From: Oscillospiraceae bacterium
GTDB lineage: Bacteria > Bacillota > Clostridia > Oscillospirales > Acutalibacteraceae
Assembly: GCA_902762875.1 (NCBI GenBank)
Contig: CACWPS010000006.1
Coordinates: 1 to 64,000 of the forward strand
Direction: 5' to 3'
DNA length: 64,000 nt
This document shows, piece after piece, positions 44,106 through 52,564 of the stretch. Under the pieces are notes generated by a model. It made no database searches. It saw nothing but the letters and a program-made list of their open reading frames with translations, and was not told where the DNA came from. The position numbers were made by a program, and so were the translations under genes. Each line of letters opens with the position of its first letter. Within the stretch, counting starts at the first letter, position 1.

Positions 44106-44894
44106 ATGATTCAATATCATGTCTATCCGGGCGGGTTAAAACGTATAGTGACCTTCAGCTTTGACGATGGCTCTCAAAACGATGTTAGGCTTATATCACT
44201 TTTTGATAAGTACAGGCTTAAAGCAACATTTCACCTTAACGGAAAAAACTATATAGGAAAAACAGAAAATGTAAAAGCAATTTATCAAAATCATGAAATC
44301 GCCTGCCATACGCTTTCGCACGGTTGGCCTTCAAGAATGCCTAACGCTTCGCTCGTTACGGAAATAATGCGGGACAGGGAGATTCTTGAAAAAATATCCG
44401 GCTATCCGGTAACGGGTATGTCATACCCCAGCGGTTCTTATAACAGCAATGTGATTTCGGTGATGGATTCCTGCGGTATTGAGTATTCAAGAACCGTAAA
44501 AGCAACAAATGATTTTGATTTGCCCGAGGATTTTTTGGAGTGGAATCCTTCCTGCCACTTTAAAAGCGCTATGCCGCTTGCCGAAAGGTTTTTAAGGGAT
44601 ATAGACAGCCAATGGACAAAGCCTCTTTTCTACATTTGGGGTCATAGTCACGAAATAAGAAATGAAGATGACTGGGAAGAGACAGAAGAATTGCTTAAGC
44701 TGTTAGCCAATAATAATAAGATATGGTACGCTACGAATATTGAAATATTCGATTACATTTCAGCGCAGAAAATGCTTAAAATCTCTGCCGATGAAAGGAT
44801 TTTTTATAATCCGACCGCAACCGACTTGTGGGTTGAAAAGGACAAATCTAAAATAATAAAAATTCCGGCAGGGACAAGAATAATTGCTGATTGA
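44106..44894 (+). CDS. Polysaccharide deacetylase-like protein (CE4/NodB fold), cytoplasmic
   Basis: 262 aa. FSFDDGSQ supplies the metal and base aspartates (Asp20, Asp21), and HTLSH the two zinc histidines (His68, His72); YPSGSYNS and an FYIWGHSHE block complete the NodB-like barrel. CE4 enzymes remove N- or O-acetyl from chitin-type, xylan or peptidoglycan sugars. No signal peptide, so it probably deacetylates imported oligosaccharides. Last gene of the GH16 operon, preceded by GGGGG. Confidence 0.87.
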   Translation: MIQYHVYPGGLKRIVTFSFDDGSQNDVRLISLFDKYRLKATFHLNGKNYIGKTENVKAIYQNHEIACHTLSHGWPSRMPNASLVTEIMRDREILEKISGYPVTGMSYPSGSYNSNVISVMDSCGIEYSRTVKATNDFDLPEDFLEWNPSCHFKSAMPLAERFLRDIDSQWTKPLFYIWGHSHEIRNEDDWEETEELLKLLANNNKIWYATNIEIFDYISAQKMLKISADERIFYNPTATDLWVEKDKSKIIKIPAGTRIIAD

Positions 44895-44929
44895 GGAAAA
44901 TATACTGACGGTTTTGTTAGAATTCCCTT

Positions 44930-44963
44930 CATTAAGAACGCCTTTGTGGCGTTCTTAATGTTT
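44930..44963 (+). terminator. Terminator of the GH16-GH5-transporter-deacetylase operon
   Basis: Perfect 13-bp stem CATTAAGAACGCC/GGCGTTCTTAATG (44930-44942, 44948-44960) followed by TTT. The T tract is short. Confidence 0.65.
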
Positions 44964-45012
44964 CATAGCGGATTTTCTTGGATACCGTCTGCAAGCACTA
45001 TATTTACTAAAG

Positions 45013-46266
45013 TTATATTCCTATTACATTCCGAATATCTTTTGAATCAACATCCGCAAGGCGGCAAGCTTGCTTTACGGCAAGAGCCGCCGCGACTCCT
45101 GCCGCTTCACCGATTCCTACACAAATAGGCATGGCTCGGAAATTAGAGTGCGCTATATGCGTACCTGAAATGTTTCTTCCGCAAAGCAGCAGATTTTCTT
45201 TGATTTCGGGCAACAAGCAACGGTAAGGAACGGTATAGCCCACAGCCTGCTTGAAACCGTGTTGTACTCCCGTTTTATCAAGTCCGGCACCTGTGATATT
45301 ATGTACATCAAAATTGAAATGGGCGTCTTTGACGACATAATCGGGGAATACTTTCGCCTCTAATATATCCTGCTCATTAAGGGTATATTTCCCCTTGAAG
45401 TGACGGGTTTCTCTCACACCGATAAGCGAGGCGGAGCTGATTATAAAACAGTTTTCATAACCCGGGACATATTCTCTCAAATATTTAATAATATCATCTA
45501 TTTGCCTTCGGCAAGTGATAGTTGCTTTTGTCAAATCGTTGGCATTTGTGCCGTCAATTCCAACAGCGTTGGTCATATTGCAGGTAACCACCCCCGGCAA
45601 GGTTGTTCGATAGGTTAATATGTGACCTGCCGGATAAGGAATATGTTGCTTGGCAAGGGCCTGAAGCTCACCCTTCTCGGTTTGATAGGTTGATTCAAAG
45701 GAAGGGAGAAAAACTGCGCGGTCACAGTCTACTCCGCCCACCTTAAACATAAGGGTTGCAGGCTGCATTTTGTTATCGTTTTCACGGCCTAAAACAAACG
45801 CCGCACCGGCGCGGGCGGCAATATCACCGTCACCGGTAGCGTCTACTGTGATTTTGGCATAAATATCGGTCATACCCGATTTGTTTACAACAGTAGCGCC
45901 TAATATTCTATCTCCGTCACAAATAGCGTCGTAGGCGAAGGTATAAAGCAGTATGCGAACGCCTGCTTCATCCAACATCTCAAAATACAAAGTTTTCAGT
46001 TTTTCGGGGTCTATGAGCGTGGGATTATCCGATTTAAATTCGTTTTTCTCTGCAGAGCGACGAAGAATTTCGTGATATAAAGGACTGCCGCAGGTTCCTG
46101 TCCAGTGACTCATAAGTCCCGAAGTGGAAATGCCGCCGATATCACCGCACTGTTCAACCAAGGTTACCCTTGCACCGTTTTTTGCAGCGCTGTATGCTGC
46201 TGCAAACCCTGAAGGTCCGCTGCCTAAAACCAAAACTTCCGTGTGTAATTCATTCTTTTTAATCAT
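45013..46266 (-). CDS. FAD-dependent oxidoreductase (FAD_oxidored family), no extra domain
   Basis: 417 aa from ATG 46266, seven bases after AGGTG; an upstream ATG at 46287 is possible. Rossmann VLVLGSGPSGFAAAYSAAKNGARVTLVEQCGDIGGISTSGLM, DATGDGDIAARAGAAFVLGREN, and the shared C-terminal blocks TVPYRCLLPEIKENLLLCGRNISGTHIAHSNFRAMPICVGIGEAAGVAAALA. Same family as the 669-aa protein of the island but lacking the beta-rich module. Diverges from the PocR/AraC regulator. Reaction unknown; an oxidation of a sugar, glycoside or sugar acid is inferred from the context. Confidence 0.85.
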   Translation of the reverse strand: MIKKNELHTEVLVLGSGPSGFAAAYSAAKNGARVTLVEQCGDIGGISTSGLMSHWTGTCGSPLYHEILRRSAEKNEFKSDNPTLIDPEKLKTLYFEMLDEAGVRILLYTFAYDAICDGDRILGATVVNKSGMTDIYAKITVDATGDGDIAARAGAAFVLGRENDNKMQPATLMFKVGGVDCDRAVFLPSFESTYQTEKGELQALAKQHIPYPAGHILTYRTTLPGVVTCNMTNAVGIDGTNANDLTKATITCRRQIDDIIKYLREYVPGYENCFIISSASLIGVRETRHFKGKYTLNEQDILEAKVFPDYVVKDAHFNFDVHNITGAGLDKTGVQHGFKQAVGYTVPYRCLLPEIKENLLLCGRNISGTHIAHSNFRAMPICVGIGEAAGVAAALAVKQACRLADVDSKDIRNVIGI

Positions 46267-46334
46267 ATCCAAACACCTCGGTTTCATTTTACGGTGTTTA
46301 ATATCAAATTACATTTATTTTCTTGCAAGAAATA

Positions 46335-46363
46335 TTTACAAACCTGCAAATTTTATATATAAT
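46335..46363 (+). promoter_or_regulatory. Promoter of the PocR-AraC regulator
   Basis: TTTACA (46335-46340), 17 bp, TATAAT (46358-46363). A TTGCA...TGCAA dyad spans 46323-46349 and may be an operator for the divergent pair. Confidence 0.55.
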
Positions 46364-46379
46364 AACAGTGGGTGACAGT

Positions 46380-47252
46380 ATGAAAGAGAAACTGATTTAT
46401 GACATAAATCAATATATTGCGTACTTGAATAACAGCGGATTATTTGTTACCGTACACGGCAAAGGTATCAGCGGACTTTTAGAGCACAATATCCATAGTC
46501 ATCCGTTTTGCTCTCTTGTTAAAACCGACAGGAATGCGTGGGATAAATGTATACGGTCTCAGCAAAAGGTTTTCAAACAATACAGACAAGACTGTCTGTT
46601 CGGTATGTGCCATGCGGGAATGGAAGAATATGTTTTCTTTGTAAATGAAAAGACCTTTGTGAGCGTAAGCGGATACGGCATCAACAAAAAAACAGCGACA
46701 GAGCGGATAAACCGTCTGTCGCAAGAGTTTTATCTTAATAAATCAGAGTTGCTGCACATATACGAAACTACTCTTAAACATCAAACAGAGGATACGGAAG
46801 CCTTAAATACCTTGATAAAGCCACTGTGCCATATGCTGAGCTTACTGCAAATATTGCTTACGGACATTCCCGAAACAGAAACAAAAAATGCGGTGTTTAA
46901 TTCGCTGTTAGCTTATGTACAGCGTAACTTTATGAATGACATTACCATTTGGGATATAGCACATGCCTGCGTTTGCTCGGAATCTACCGTGAGTCATCTC
47001 TTTCGGCAGTATATGGGCAAGTCGGTTAAAAAATATATTGCCGAGCTTCGCATCAATCAGGCAAAGAAGCTGTTAAGCACCAGCGATTTACCTATAGGTA
47101 CAGTTGCACAGATGTGCGGCTTTTCAAATATCGGCTATTTCCCGACAGCCTTCAAAAAAGTCGTCGGCATTAGTCCTACAGAATATCGCACTCAAACGAG
47201 CGGTCGGCGACCTGATACAGGCGGCAGCACCAAATTTGCAATTAAAAATTAG
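46380..47252 (+). CDS. AraC family regulator with PocR sensory domain
   Basis: 290 aa from ATG 46380 preceded by GGGTGA. Residues ~5-160 resemble the PocR ligand domain (CSLVKTDRNAWDKCIRSQQKVFKQYRQDCLFGMCHAGMEEYVF, with the conserved cysteines), then the HTH pair (NDITIWDIAHACVCSESTVSHLFRQYMGKSVKKYIAELR ... CGFSNIGYFPTAFKKVVGISPTEYR). PocR-domain regulators often respond to small organic compounds such as diols. It probably controls the divergent FAD oxidoreductase gene. Confidence 0.87.
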   Translation: MKEKLIYDINQYIAYLNNSGLFVTVHGKGISGLLEHNIHSHPFCSLVKTDRNAWDKCIRSQQKVFKQYRQDCLFGMCHAGMEEYVFFVNEKTFVSVSGYGINKKTATERINRLSQEFYLNKSELLHIYETTLKHQTEDTEALNTLIKPLCHMLSLLQILLTDIPETETKNAVFNSLLAYVQRNFMNDITIWDIAHACVCSESTVSHLFRQYMGKSVKKYIAELRINQAKKLLSTSDLPIGTVAQMCGFSNIGYFPTAFKKVVGISPTEYRTQTSGRRPDTGGSTKFAIKN

Positions 47253-47676
47253 GCAAACCGTGTTTCTACCCGGTAATCGATTGCCAATAATCTGTATAAA
47301 TGCGAAAAACTGAATGATTACTAATAGCCATCTGATGTGATAGTATTTTGGCGCAACATCCGATAGGTATCTTTGATTTTAACGGTGGAAAGTGTGGCTT
47401 TATAAATCAAGGAAAAATAAGCGGATTATAAAATCAAACTTAAAAGCAATAACAAAACTATGGTTTTAAAAATCTTTATAAAAAATATCCTTCCAAATTA
47501 AAGCGAGAGGCGGATACTTTGCATTTTCTTCAAAAATTCCTTCCGATCACATACCTGATCATTTACCGTTTCGGAGTACTCGGAAGCAGTGGATATAAGA
47601 GTTCCGAATAATGTGGCTTTCCGAGCGGAAGGGGTCGGAGAAAGCTATTTTAAGCGTAAAGTGCCATTGGAGATGC
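47253..47676. other. Gene-free right end of the island
   Basis: 424 bp, AT-rich, stop codons in all frames. No recognised gene, terminator or repeat; likely degraded element DNA. Confidence 0.5.
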
Positions 47677-47722
47677 CTTGACATGCAGGGGTCGGTGGTT
47701 CAAGTCCACTTGTCTTCACCAA
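47677..47722 (+). other. Right attachment repeat (attR): copy of the tRNA-Val 3' half
   Basis: Matches 35673-35719 except for one missing G. It contains the anticodon-loop end, T-arm and CCA but no 5' half, so it is not a tRNA gene. Confidence 0.85.
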
Positions 47723-47724
47723 AA

Positions 47725-47755
47725 ATCCCGAATGCGTCAGCGTTCGGGATTTCTG
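47725..47755 (+). terminator. Hairpin after attR, probably the original tRNA-Val terminator
   Basis: AATCCCGAA/TTCGGGATT stem (about 47725-47750) followed by TCTGCTT. It occupies the same place after CCA as the terminator after tRNA-Val at the left end. Confidence 0.6.
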
Positions 47756-47789
47756 CTTATTGAGGTAGAACAAAAAGGACTGAAATCAA

Positions 47790-48025
47790 ATGTATATAAC
47801 AAGTTGGTTTCAAGCAGCAGATTATGTTAATATGGATGCCGTGATTGCCTTTGGCGAAAAGGAGCCGGGTCAAAAAAACAAATGGATTGCATTACTGCTT
47901 TGTTCGGCGTCCACCGTTTTTACGAAGGTAAAATCGGTACGGGTGTTTTGTATTTATTGACACTCGGTGTTTTTGGTCTTGGAGTTTTGATTGATTTCTT
48001 TGCAATCCTTTTCAGAAAATCATAA
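47790..48025 (+). pseudogene. TM2-domain membrane protein, frameshifted
   Basis: ATG 47790 opens [17 protein letters not shown] and reaches [10 protein letters not shown], the first half of a TM2 helix pair. The frame then slips near 47905, and the rest, [33 protein letters not shown], continues one frame over to a TAA at 48023. The usual LGxFGxHRFY link is shortened, so a small deletion is likely. AAAGGA stands upstream. Could be real gene loss or a sequencing slip. Confidence 0.75.
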
Positions 48026-48064
48026 GCTTTCTCACAATTATTTTCCTACAAGAGTGACAAAACC

Positions 48065-48095
48065 CCCTCAGACTACAGTCTGAGGGAGTTTTTAT
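48065..48095. terminator. Terminator between TM2 remnant and sleB-like gene
   Basis: CCCTCAGACT/AGTCTGAGGG (48065-48074, 48077-48086) followed by AGTTTTTA on the plus strand; A-rich before the stem on the other side. Confidence 0.75.
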
Positions 48096-48106
48096 ATTCA
48101 AGCTAA

Positions 48107-48757
48107 CTAACTGCAAAACCTATGATTTCCTATCGTTGTTATAACGGGGCGGGAGAAAATCCATTTGCTTGTTGCGGTGCTCGGATTGTAGTAATAAATT
48201 GCGCCGCCGCTGGGGTCAAGGCCGTTTATCGCATCCCGTGCGGCACTGTAGGCACTGTCCTCGACTGCCTCATAAAACTGCCCGTCATAAAGGCAGGAAA
48301 AGGCGCCCTTTTGATAAATTACGCCCGAAAGGGTGTCAGGAAATGAGGGGTGTTCGATTCGGTTTAATATAACCGCTCCGACTGCCACTTGACCGAGATA
48401 GCTTTCTCCCCTTGCCTCGGCAGAAATAATGCGTGCCAACAAATCGTAATCCGAGGAGTTATACCCGCCGTAAGAATTACTGCCCGAAGTTACCCCGAGT
48501 GCTTCAAGGGTCTTCTCCCCCGCTATGCCGTCGGGCTGGAGACCATTATCCCGCTGAAAGCTTTTTACGGCAGACTGTGTCCTTGTGCCGAAAATTCCGT
48601 CCACGGTATAGTCGTAATAACCCTTTTCCTTTAACGCCTGCTGAACAGCCCTCACCTCATCCGAGCGAGAGCCGATTTTTGATAGCCCCGAGACAGAGAC
48701 TCCGCAAAGACCAAACAGCATTGTAAGAGTAAGCAAAATTACGAAAATGCGTTTCAT
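48107..48757 (-). CDS. sleB: Spore cortex-lytic enzyme, SleB-like
   Basis: 216 aa from ATG 48757 with AAAGGGTGG upstream. Signal peptide (MKRIFVILLTLTMLFGLCG), PG_binding_1 repeat (SDEVRAVQQALKEKGYYDYTVDGIFGTRTQSAVKSFQRDNGLQPDG), then the Hydrolase_2/SleB catalytic domain: LLARIISAEARGESYLGQVAVGAVILNRI with the catalytic Glu, and IYYYNPSTATSKWIFSRPV. It degrades the spore cortex during germination or acts on vegetative wall. No ypeB partner is adjacent. Confidence 0.88.
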   Translation of the reverse strand: MKRIFVILLTLTMLFGLCGVSVSGLSKIGSRSDEVRAVQQALKEKGYYDYTVDGIFGTRTQSAVKSFQRDNGLQPDGIAGEKTLEALGVTSGSNSYGGYNSSDYDLLARIISAEARGESYLGQVAVGAVILNRIEHPSFPDTLSGVIYQKGAFSCLYDGQFYEAVEDSAYSAARDAINGLDPSGGAIYYYNPSTATSKWIFSRPVITTIGNHRFCS

Positions 48758-48841
48758 TATTCCATTCCACCCTTTTAGATTTATTATCAATATCCTGCCC
48801 GAGGTTATAAAAAATATTCTTTTTTATGTAAAAAAATATTT

Positions 48842-48908
48842 TTCGTCAAAAAAATTATTAATTCCCTGCCCTGCTTTGACAAATTATATACACTCACCGC
48901 CGTATAAT
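48842..48908 (+). promoter_or_regulatory. spoIIE promoter, Spo0A-activated sigma-A type with 21-bp spacing
   Basis: TTGACA (48876-48881) and TATAAT (48903-48908) are 21 bp apart, too far for normal sigma-A recognition but the same as the Spo0A-dependent spoIIE promoter of B. subtilis. A 0A-box-like TTCGTCA (inverse TGACGAA) lies at 48842-48848, and TGTCAAA overlaps the -35 on the opposite strand. Confidence 0.6.
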
Positions 48909-48940
48909 TAGTATGAATAAAAATACGGCGGTGATTTTAA

Positions 48941-51250
48941 TTGAAGGATATTGTAAAAATATCAAAAAAAACGGAAAAATTTAATTACAGCGAGTTGATT
49001 GCGGCAATAGCTACCCATATTTTTGTGGCGGTGGCGGGCTTTATTGCCGCCCGTGCGACGGTTGCGGACAAGCTTTTACCATTTGGGCTTTCCTTAGCGT
49101 CAGGAGCTTCCCTTACATACACCCCCGCAGCGGCAATAGGGGTATTTTTGGGATACTTTATTCCGGCCCTTGATACGGGCGGTTTTCGGTATATAGCGGC
49201 AATGTTTGCCATAATCGCCATAAAGTTGTTATTAAGCGGATATAAAAGGCTGACGGAAAATCCTGTATTTTTAAGCTTTATATGCCTACTTGCAAGCTTT
49301 TTAACCTCGGCGGTAACCCTTAGCGGGCTTAATTTCAGTTTTCTTAACATACTTGCAGAGTCGCTGCTTGCGGCGGGCGGGACATATTTTATAAGCCGCT
49401 TATTTCATTCACTGCCAAAAGCAGTAAGCGGGCTTACCGGGGACGAGCTTGTTTCGCTTTTCGCAACCCTTAGTATAATTATGACGGGCATTAACGGTAT
49501 TAGCTTTAACGGTATTTCCCTCGGGCACATATTAGGCATTACACTTATTCTTACTGCGGCTAAATACGGGGGTACGCTTTCGGGCGCAGTTTGCGGCACA
49601 ACCGTCGCATTATCACTTATTTTAAGCGGCACTGCGGGAGAAATAGCTGTGATTTACGCCTTTATGGGGCTTATTGCAGGTGTATTTTCCTCATACGGTA
49701 AATATATTCAGGTGACAATACCGCTCATTTTCAGCCTTGTAGGGTCTGTAATCACAGGCAACCCGATACTAATTGCCGCCACCGTGATTGAAGCGGCGCT
49801 GGGCTCCGCCCTATTTTTGGCTTTACCGAGACGGCTATCGGTACACATAAGCCGTCTGTTTTCGGTTTATCCTAAGCTTGTAACCCCCGACGGCTTTAAA
49901 AGGTCACTCTCAATGAAGCTTAATGTTGCGGCAAGTGCGCTGTGCGATGTTTCCGAGACGGTAGACCAGGTCTCCGCCGAGCTTTCCAAGATTAACTCCC
50001 CCGATTTCGGCACTGTTATTAACGCTATTGAGCAGGATGCCTGTGTAGGCTGTAAGCTTAGAATTCATTGTTGGGAAAGCCGCCGTGACAGCACGGTTGA
50101 AGCGATACTCGGAATGACAAAGGCCATAAAGGAAGGCTCAAGAACACCCGAAAACGGTGCGCCCGAGGAGTTTCGGGGCAGATGCCTTAGGGTGTCACAG
50201 GTTGCTAATGCCGCCTATAAGCGTTATTCTGACTACACCTCCAGAATAGCCGCCGAAAATCGCATTGATGAGGTGCGCTCGGTGGTGTCCGACCAGTTTG
50301 ACGGAATATCCTATATGCTAACAGAGCTTGCAAACGACCTCGAAAAGGACGGAAAATTCGATAATTCCACCGCCGCAAAGGCTTCGGCGGCGCTTAAAAA
50401 CCTCGGGCTTAATACAGAGGAATGTACCTGCAAAATTGATAAATTCGGCAGAATGAGCCTTGAAATGAAGGTGAAAAAACAGCCTGACACCGTAATAAAT
50501 AAATTGCAGATGATGAAGCTATTATCGGTTGTATGCGAGCGTGATTTTGACCCACCCGCAATTAATACGACCGGCGACAGTATATTCCTCACCCTTAACG
50601 AGCACGCCGCAATAAGGGTTGATGTGGGTGTAGAACAAAAATGCGCCTCCGACTCGGCAATGTGCGGCGACGCCTACAGATATTTTTTTGACGGCAAAGG
50701 GCATTTTATTATGATTCTTTCCGACGGTATGGGAACAGGCGGAAGGGCGGCGGTTGACGGCGCTATGGCTTCGGGGCTTATGAGCCGTCTTATAAAGGCG
50801 GGCTTCGGCTATGACTGCTCCCTTAGAATACTTAATTCCTCAATGCTCTTTAAATCAACCGATGAATCCCTTGCTACCGTGGATATTGCAAGCATAGATT
50901 TATTCACAGGTCAGGTTGAGCTTTACAAGGCAGGTGCCGCACCAACCTTAATAAGGCGTTCAGGGCGAACGGGAAAGGCGGAAAGCACCTCCCTGCCGGC
51001 AGGCATTCTGCGTGAAATAAGCTTTGACAAGGCGGTTGTGAAGTGCAAAATCGGGGATATTGTGGTGCTTATGTCGGACGGAGCAACAGTAGAGGGAACC
51101 GACTGGATTAGAGAAGAAGTCGAAAACTGGAGCGACGGCACAGCCGAGGAGCTCGCAGAGCGCATATGCGAGGGGGCTAAACGACGCCGAAGCGACAATC
51201 ACCTTGATGATATTACGGTTATGACCGCAATTCTCAAAAAATCGGTATAA
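48941..51250 (+). CDS. spoIIE: Stage II sporulation protein E (PP2C phosphatase)
   Basis: 769 aa, from TTG 48941 with GGTG 9 bases upstream. About ten membrane helices in residues ~18-300, a regulatory middle domain with CVGCKLRIHCWE, and a C-terminal PPM phosphatase: CGDAYRYFFDGKGHFIMILSDGMGTGGRAAVDG, KSTDESLATVDIASIDLFTGQVELYKAGAAPTLIRR, DIVVLMSDG and DDITVM. It dephosphorylates SpoIIAA to release sigma-F in the forespore and interacts with FtsZ. Full length and apparently intact. Confidence 0.96.
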   Translation: MKDIVKISKKTEKFNYSELIAAIATHIFVAVAGFIAARATVADKLLPFGLSLASGASLTYTPAAAIGVFLGYFIPALDTGGFRYIAAMFAIIAIKLLLSGYKRLTENPVFLSFICLLASFLTSAVTLSGLNFSFLNILAESLLAAGGTYFISRLFHSLPKAVSGLTGDELVSLFATLSIIMTGINGISFNGISLGHILGITLILTAAKYGGTLSGAVCGTTVALSLILSGTAGEIAVIYAFMGLIAGVFSSYGKYIQVTIPLIFSLVGSVITGNPILIAATVIEAALGSALFLALPRRLSVHISRLFSVYPKLVTPDGFKRSLSMKLNVAASALCDVSETVDQVSAELSKINSPDFGTVINAIEQDACVGCKLRIHCWESRRDSTVEAILGMTKAIKEGSRTPENGAPEEFRGRCLRVSQVANAAYKRYSDYTSRIAAENRIDEVRSVVSDQFDGISYMLTELANDLEKDGKFDNSTAAKASAALKNLGLNTEECTCKIDKFGRMSLEMKVKKQPDTVINKLQMMKLLSVVCERDFDPPAINTTGDSIFLTLNEHAAIRVDVGVEQKCASDSAMCGDAYRYFFDGKGHFIMILSDGMGTGGRAAVDGAMASGLMSRLIKAGFGYDCSLRILNSSMLFKSTDESLATVDIASIDLFTGQVELYKAGAAPTLIRRSGRTGKAESTSLPAGILREISFDKAVVKCKIGDIVVLMSDGATVEGTDWIREEVENWSDGTAEELAERICEGAKRRRSDNHLDDITVMTAILKKSV

Positions 51251-51253
51251 GAA

Positions 51254-51285
51254 AAGCCTCCGAAAAATTCGGAGGCTTTAGTTTT
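51254..51285. terminator. Bidirectional terminator between spoIIE and the alcohol dehydrogenase
   Basis: AAGCCTCCGAA/TTCGGAGGCTT stem around 51254-51279 followed by TAGTTTTT. Confidence 0.82.
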
Positions 51286-51297
51286 TAGAGTGTATTA

Positions 51298-52443
51298 TTA
51301 CATCAGGCTCTTATAAAGCTCGATAATATCCTCAACGCTGGTCTCTCTCGGGTTGCCGGGACGGCAAGCATCTGCATAAGCAGATTCAGCAAGAGCAGTA
51401 ATATCCTCTTCCTTAACGATACCCTTTAAGGTGGTGGGGATTCCAACATCCTCAGCAAGCTGACGGACAGCGTCAACAGCCGCCTTGCGGTACTCGTCCT
51501 GAGTCATAGAGTCAACGCCCTCAACGCCCATAGCCTTTGCAATATCCTTATACTTCTCGCCTGTGTACTCGGCATTGTAAGCCATAACAGTGGGAAGAAG
51601 GATAGCGCAAGCCTTACCGTGGGGTGTGTCATAATAAGCAGAAAGGGTATGAGCCATAGAGTGGTCAACACCGAGGCCTACATTGGAGAAGCCCATTCCC
51701 GCAACATACTGACCGAGAGCCATACCGTCACGGCCTTCCTTGCCGTTCTTAACAGCGTCACGGAGTGAACGGGCGATAATCTCAATAGCCTTAATGTGGA
51801 ACATATCCGAAAGCTCCCAAGCACCCTTAGTTATGTAGCCCTCAATAGCGTGGGTAAGAGCGTCCATACCTGTAGCGGCGGTAAGAGCGGCGGGCATTGT
51901 AGCCATCATATCGGGGTCTACAACTGCAACAACGGGAATATCGTGAACATCAACGCATACGAACTTACGCTTTTTCTCAACATCGGTGATAACATAGTTG
52001 ATAGTAACCTCAGCGGCAGTACCTGCTGTGGTCGGAACAGCGATAATCGGAACGCACTTATTCTTTGTGGGAGCTACACCCTCAAGAGAACGGACATCCT
52101 CAAACTCGGGGTTGGTGATGATAATACCGATAGCCTTTGCGGTATCCATAGAAGAGCCGCCGCCGATTGCAACAATACAGTCAGCTCCGCAAGCCTTGAA
52201 TTCCTCAACGCCGTGCTGAACATTTTCGATGGTGGGGTTAGCCTTAATATCGGTATAAAGCTTGTACTCTATTCCCGCATTATCGAGAATATCGGTAACC
52301 TTCTGTGCAACGCCGAATTTTACAAGGTCGGGATCGGAAGCAACAAAGGCTTTTTTAAAGCCGCGGCTTTTAATCTCGTCCGGAATGGCGTTAATTGCAC
52401 CCGCACCGTGATAGGAGGTCTCATTCAACATAAATTTGTTCAT
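51298..52443 (-). CDS. Iron-containing alcohol dehydrogenase (FucO/DhaT-like)
   Basis: 381 aa group III ADH. N-terminal YHGAGAINAIPDEIKSRGFKKAFVASDPDL, NAD-binding CIVAIGGGSSMDTAKAIGI, PTTAGTAAEVT, iron ligands in ATGMDALTHAIEGYITKG and the HSMAHTLSAYYDTPHGKACAILLP block. Relatives reduce lactaldehyde, propanediol aldehyde or acetaldehyde. Monocistronic with a strong ribosome-binding site (AAAGG). Codon use is very biased, suggesting high expression. Confidence 0.92.
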   Translation of the reverse strand: MNKFMLNETSYHGAGAINAIPDEIKSRGFKKAFVASDPDLVKFGVAQKVTDILDNAGIEYKLYTDIKANPTIENVQHGVEEFKACGADCIVAIGGGSSMDTAKAIGIIITNPEFEDVRSLEGVAPTKNKCVPIIAVPTTAGTAAEVTINYVITDVEKKRKFVCVDVHDIPVVAVVDPDMMATMPAALTAATGMDALTHAIEGYITKGAWELSDMFHIKAIEIIARSLRDAVKNGKEGRDGMALGQYVAGMGFSNVGLGVDHSMAHTLSAYYDTPHGKACAILLPTVMAYNAEYTGEKYKDIAKAMGVEGVDSMTQDEYRKAAVDAVRQLAEDVGIPTTLKGIVKEEDITALAESAYADACRPGNPRETSVEDIIELYKSLM

Positions 52444-52564
52444 AGGGAATCACCTTTCCTTTATAAATTTTACCATTTAATTATACAGCAATTTTTTTGT
52501 TAAATCAATAACAAAATAGTAAACAATATATTATTTTTTTATATAACTGTTATTAATTTAAGAC

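Larger units (their letters stand above)
35673..47722. mobile_element. Decayed tRNA-Val-integrated genomic island, about 12 kb, with glycan cargo
   Basis: Bounded by direct repeats of the tRNA-Val 3' half. A tyrosine integrase remnant lies directly inside the left end, the standard layout of integrative elements. No excisionase, relaxase, replication or phage structural gene remains. Cargo: GH16, GH5, DMT transporter, deacetylase, two FAD oxidoreductases, SDR, three AraC regulators. By eye the cargo genes are more AT-rich, with different codon preference, than their surroundings. Confidence 0.78.

Noticed and set aside
47677-47722. Second tRNA-Val gene
   Set aside because: Only the 3' half is present, without 5' acceptor strand or D-arm; it is the attachment repeat.
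35673-47722. Prophage
   Set aside because: No capsid, tail, terminase, lysis or replication genes; cargo is metabolic.
51796-52503. 235-codon frame opposite the alcohol dehydrogenase
   Set aside because: Antisense shadow caused by strong codon bias; no ribosome-binding site and no recognisable domain.
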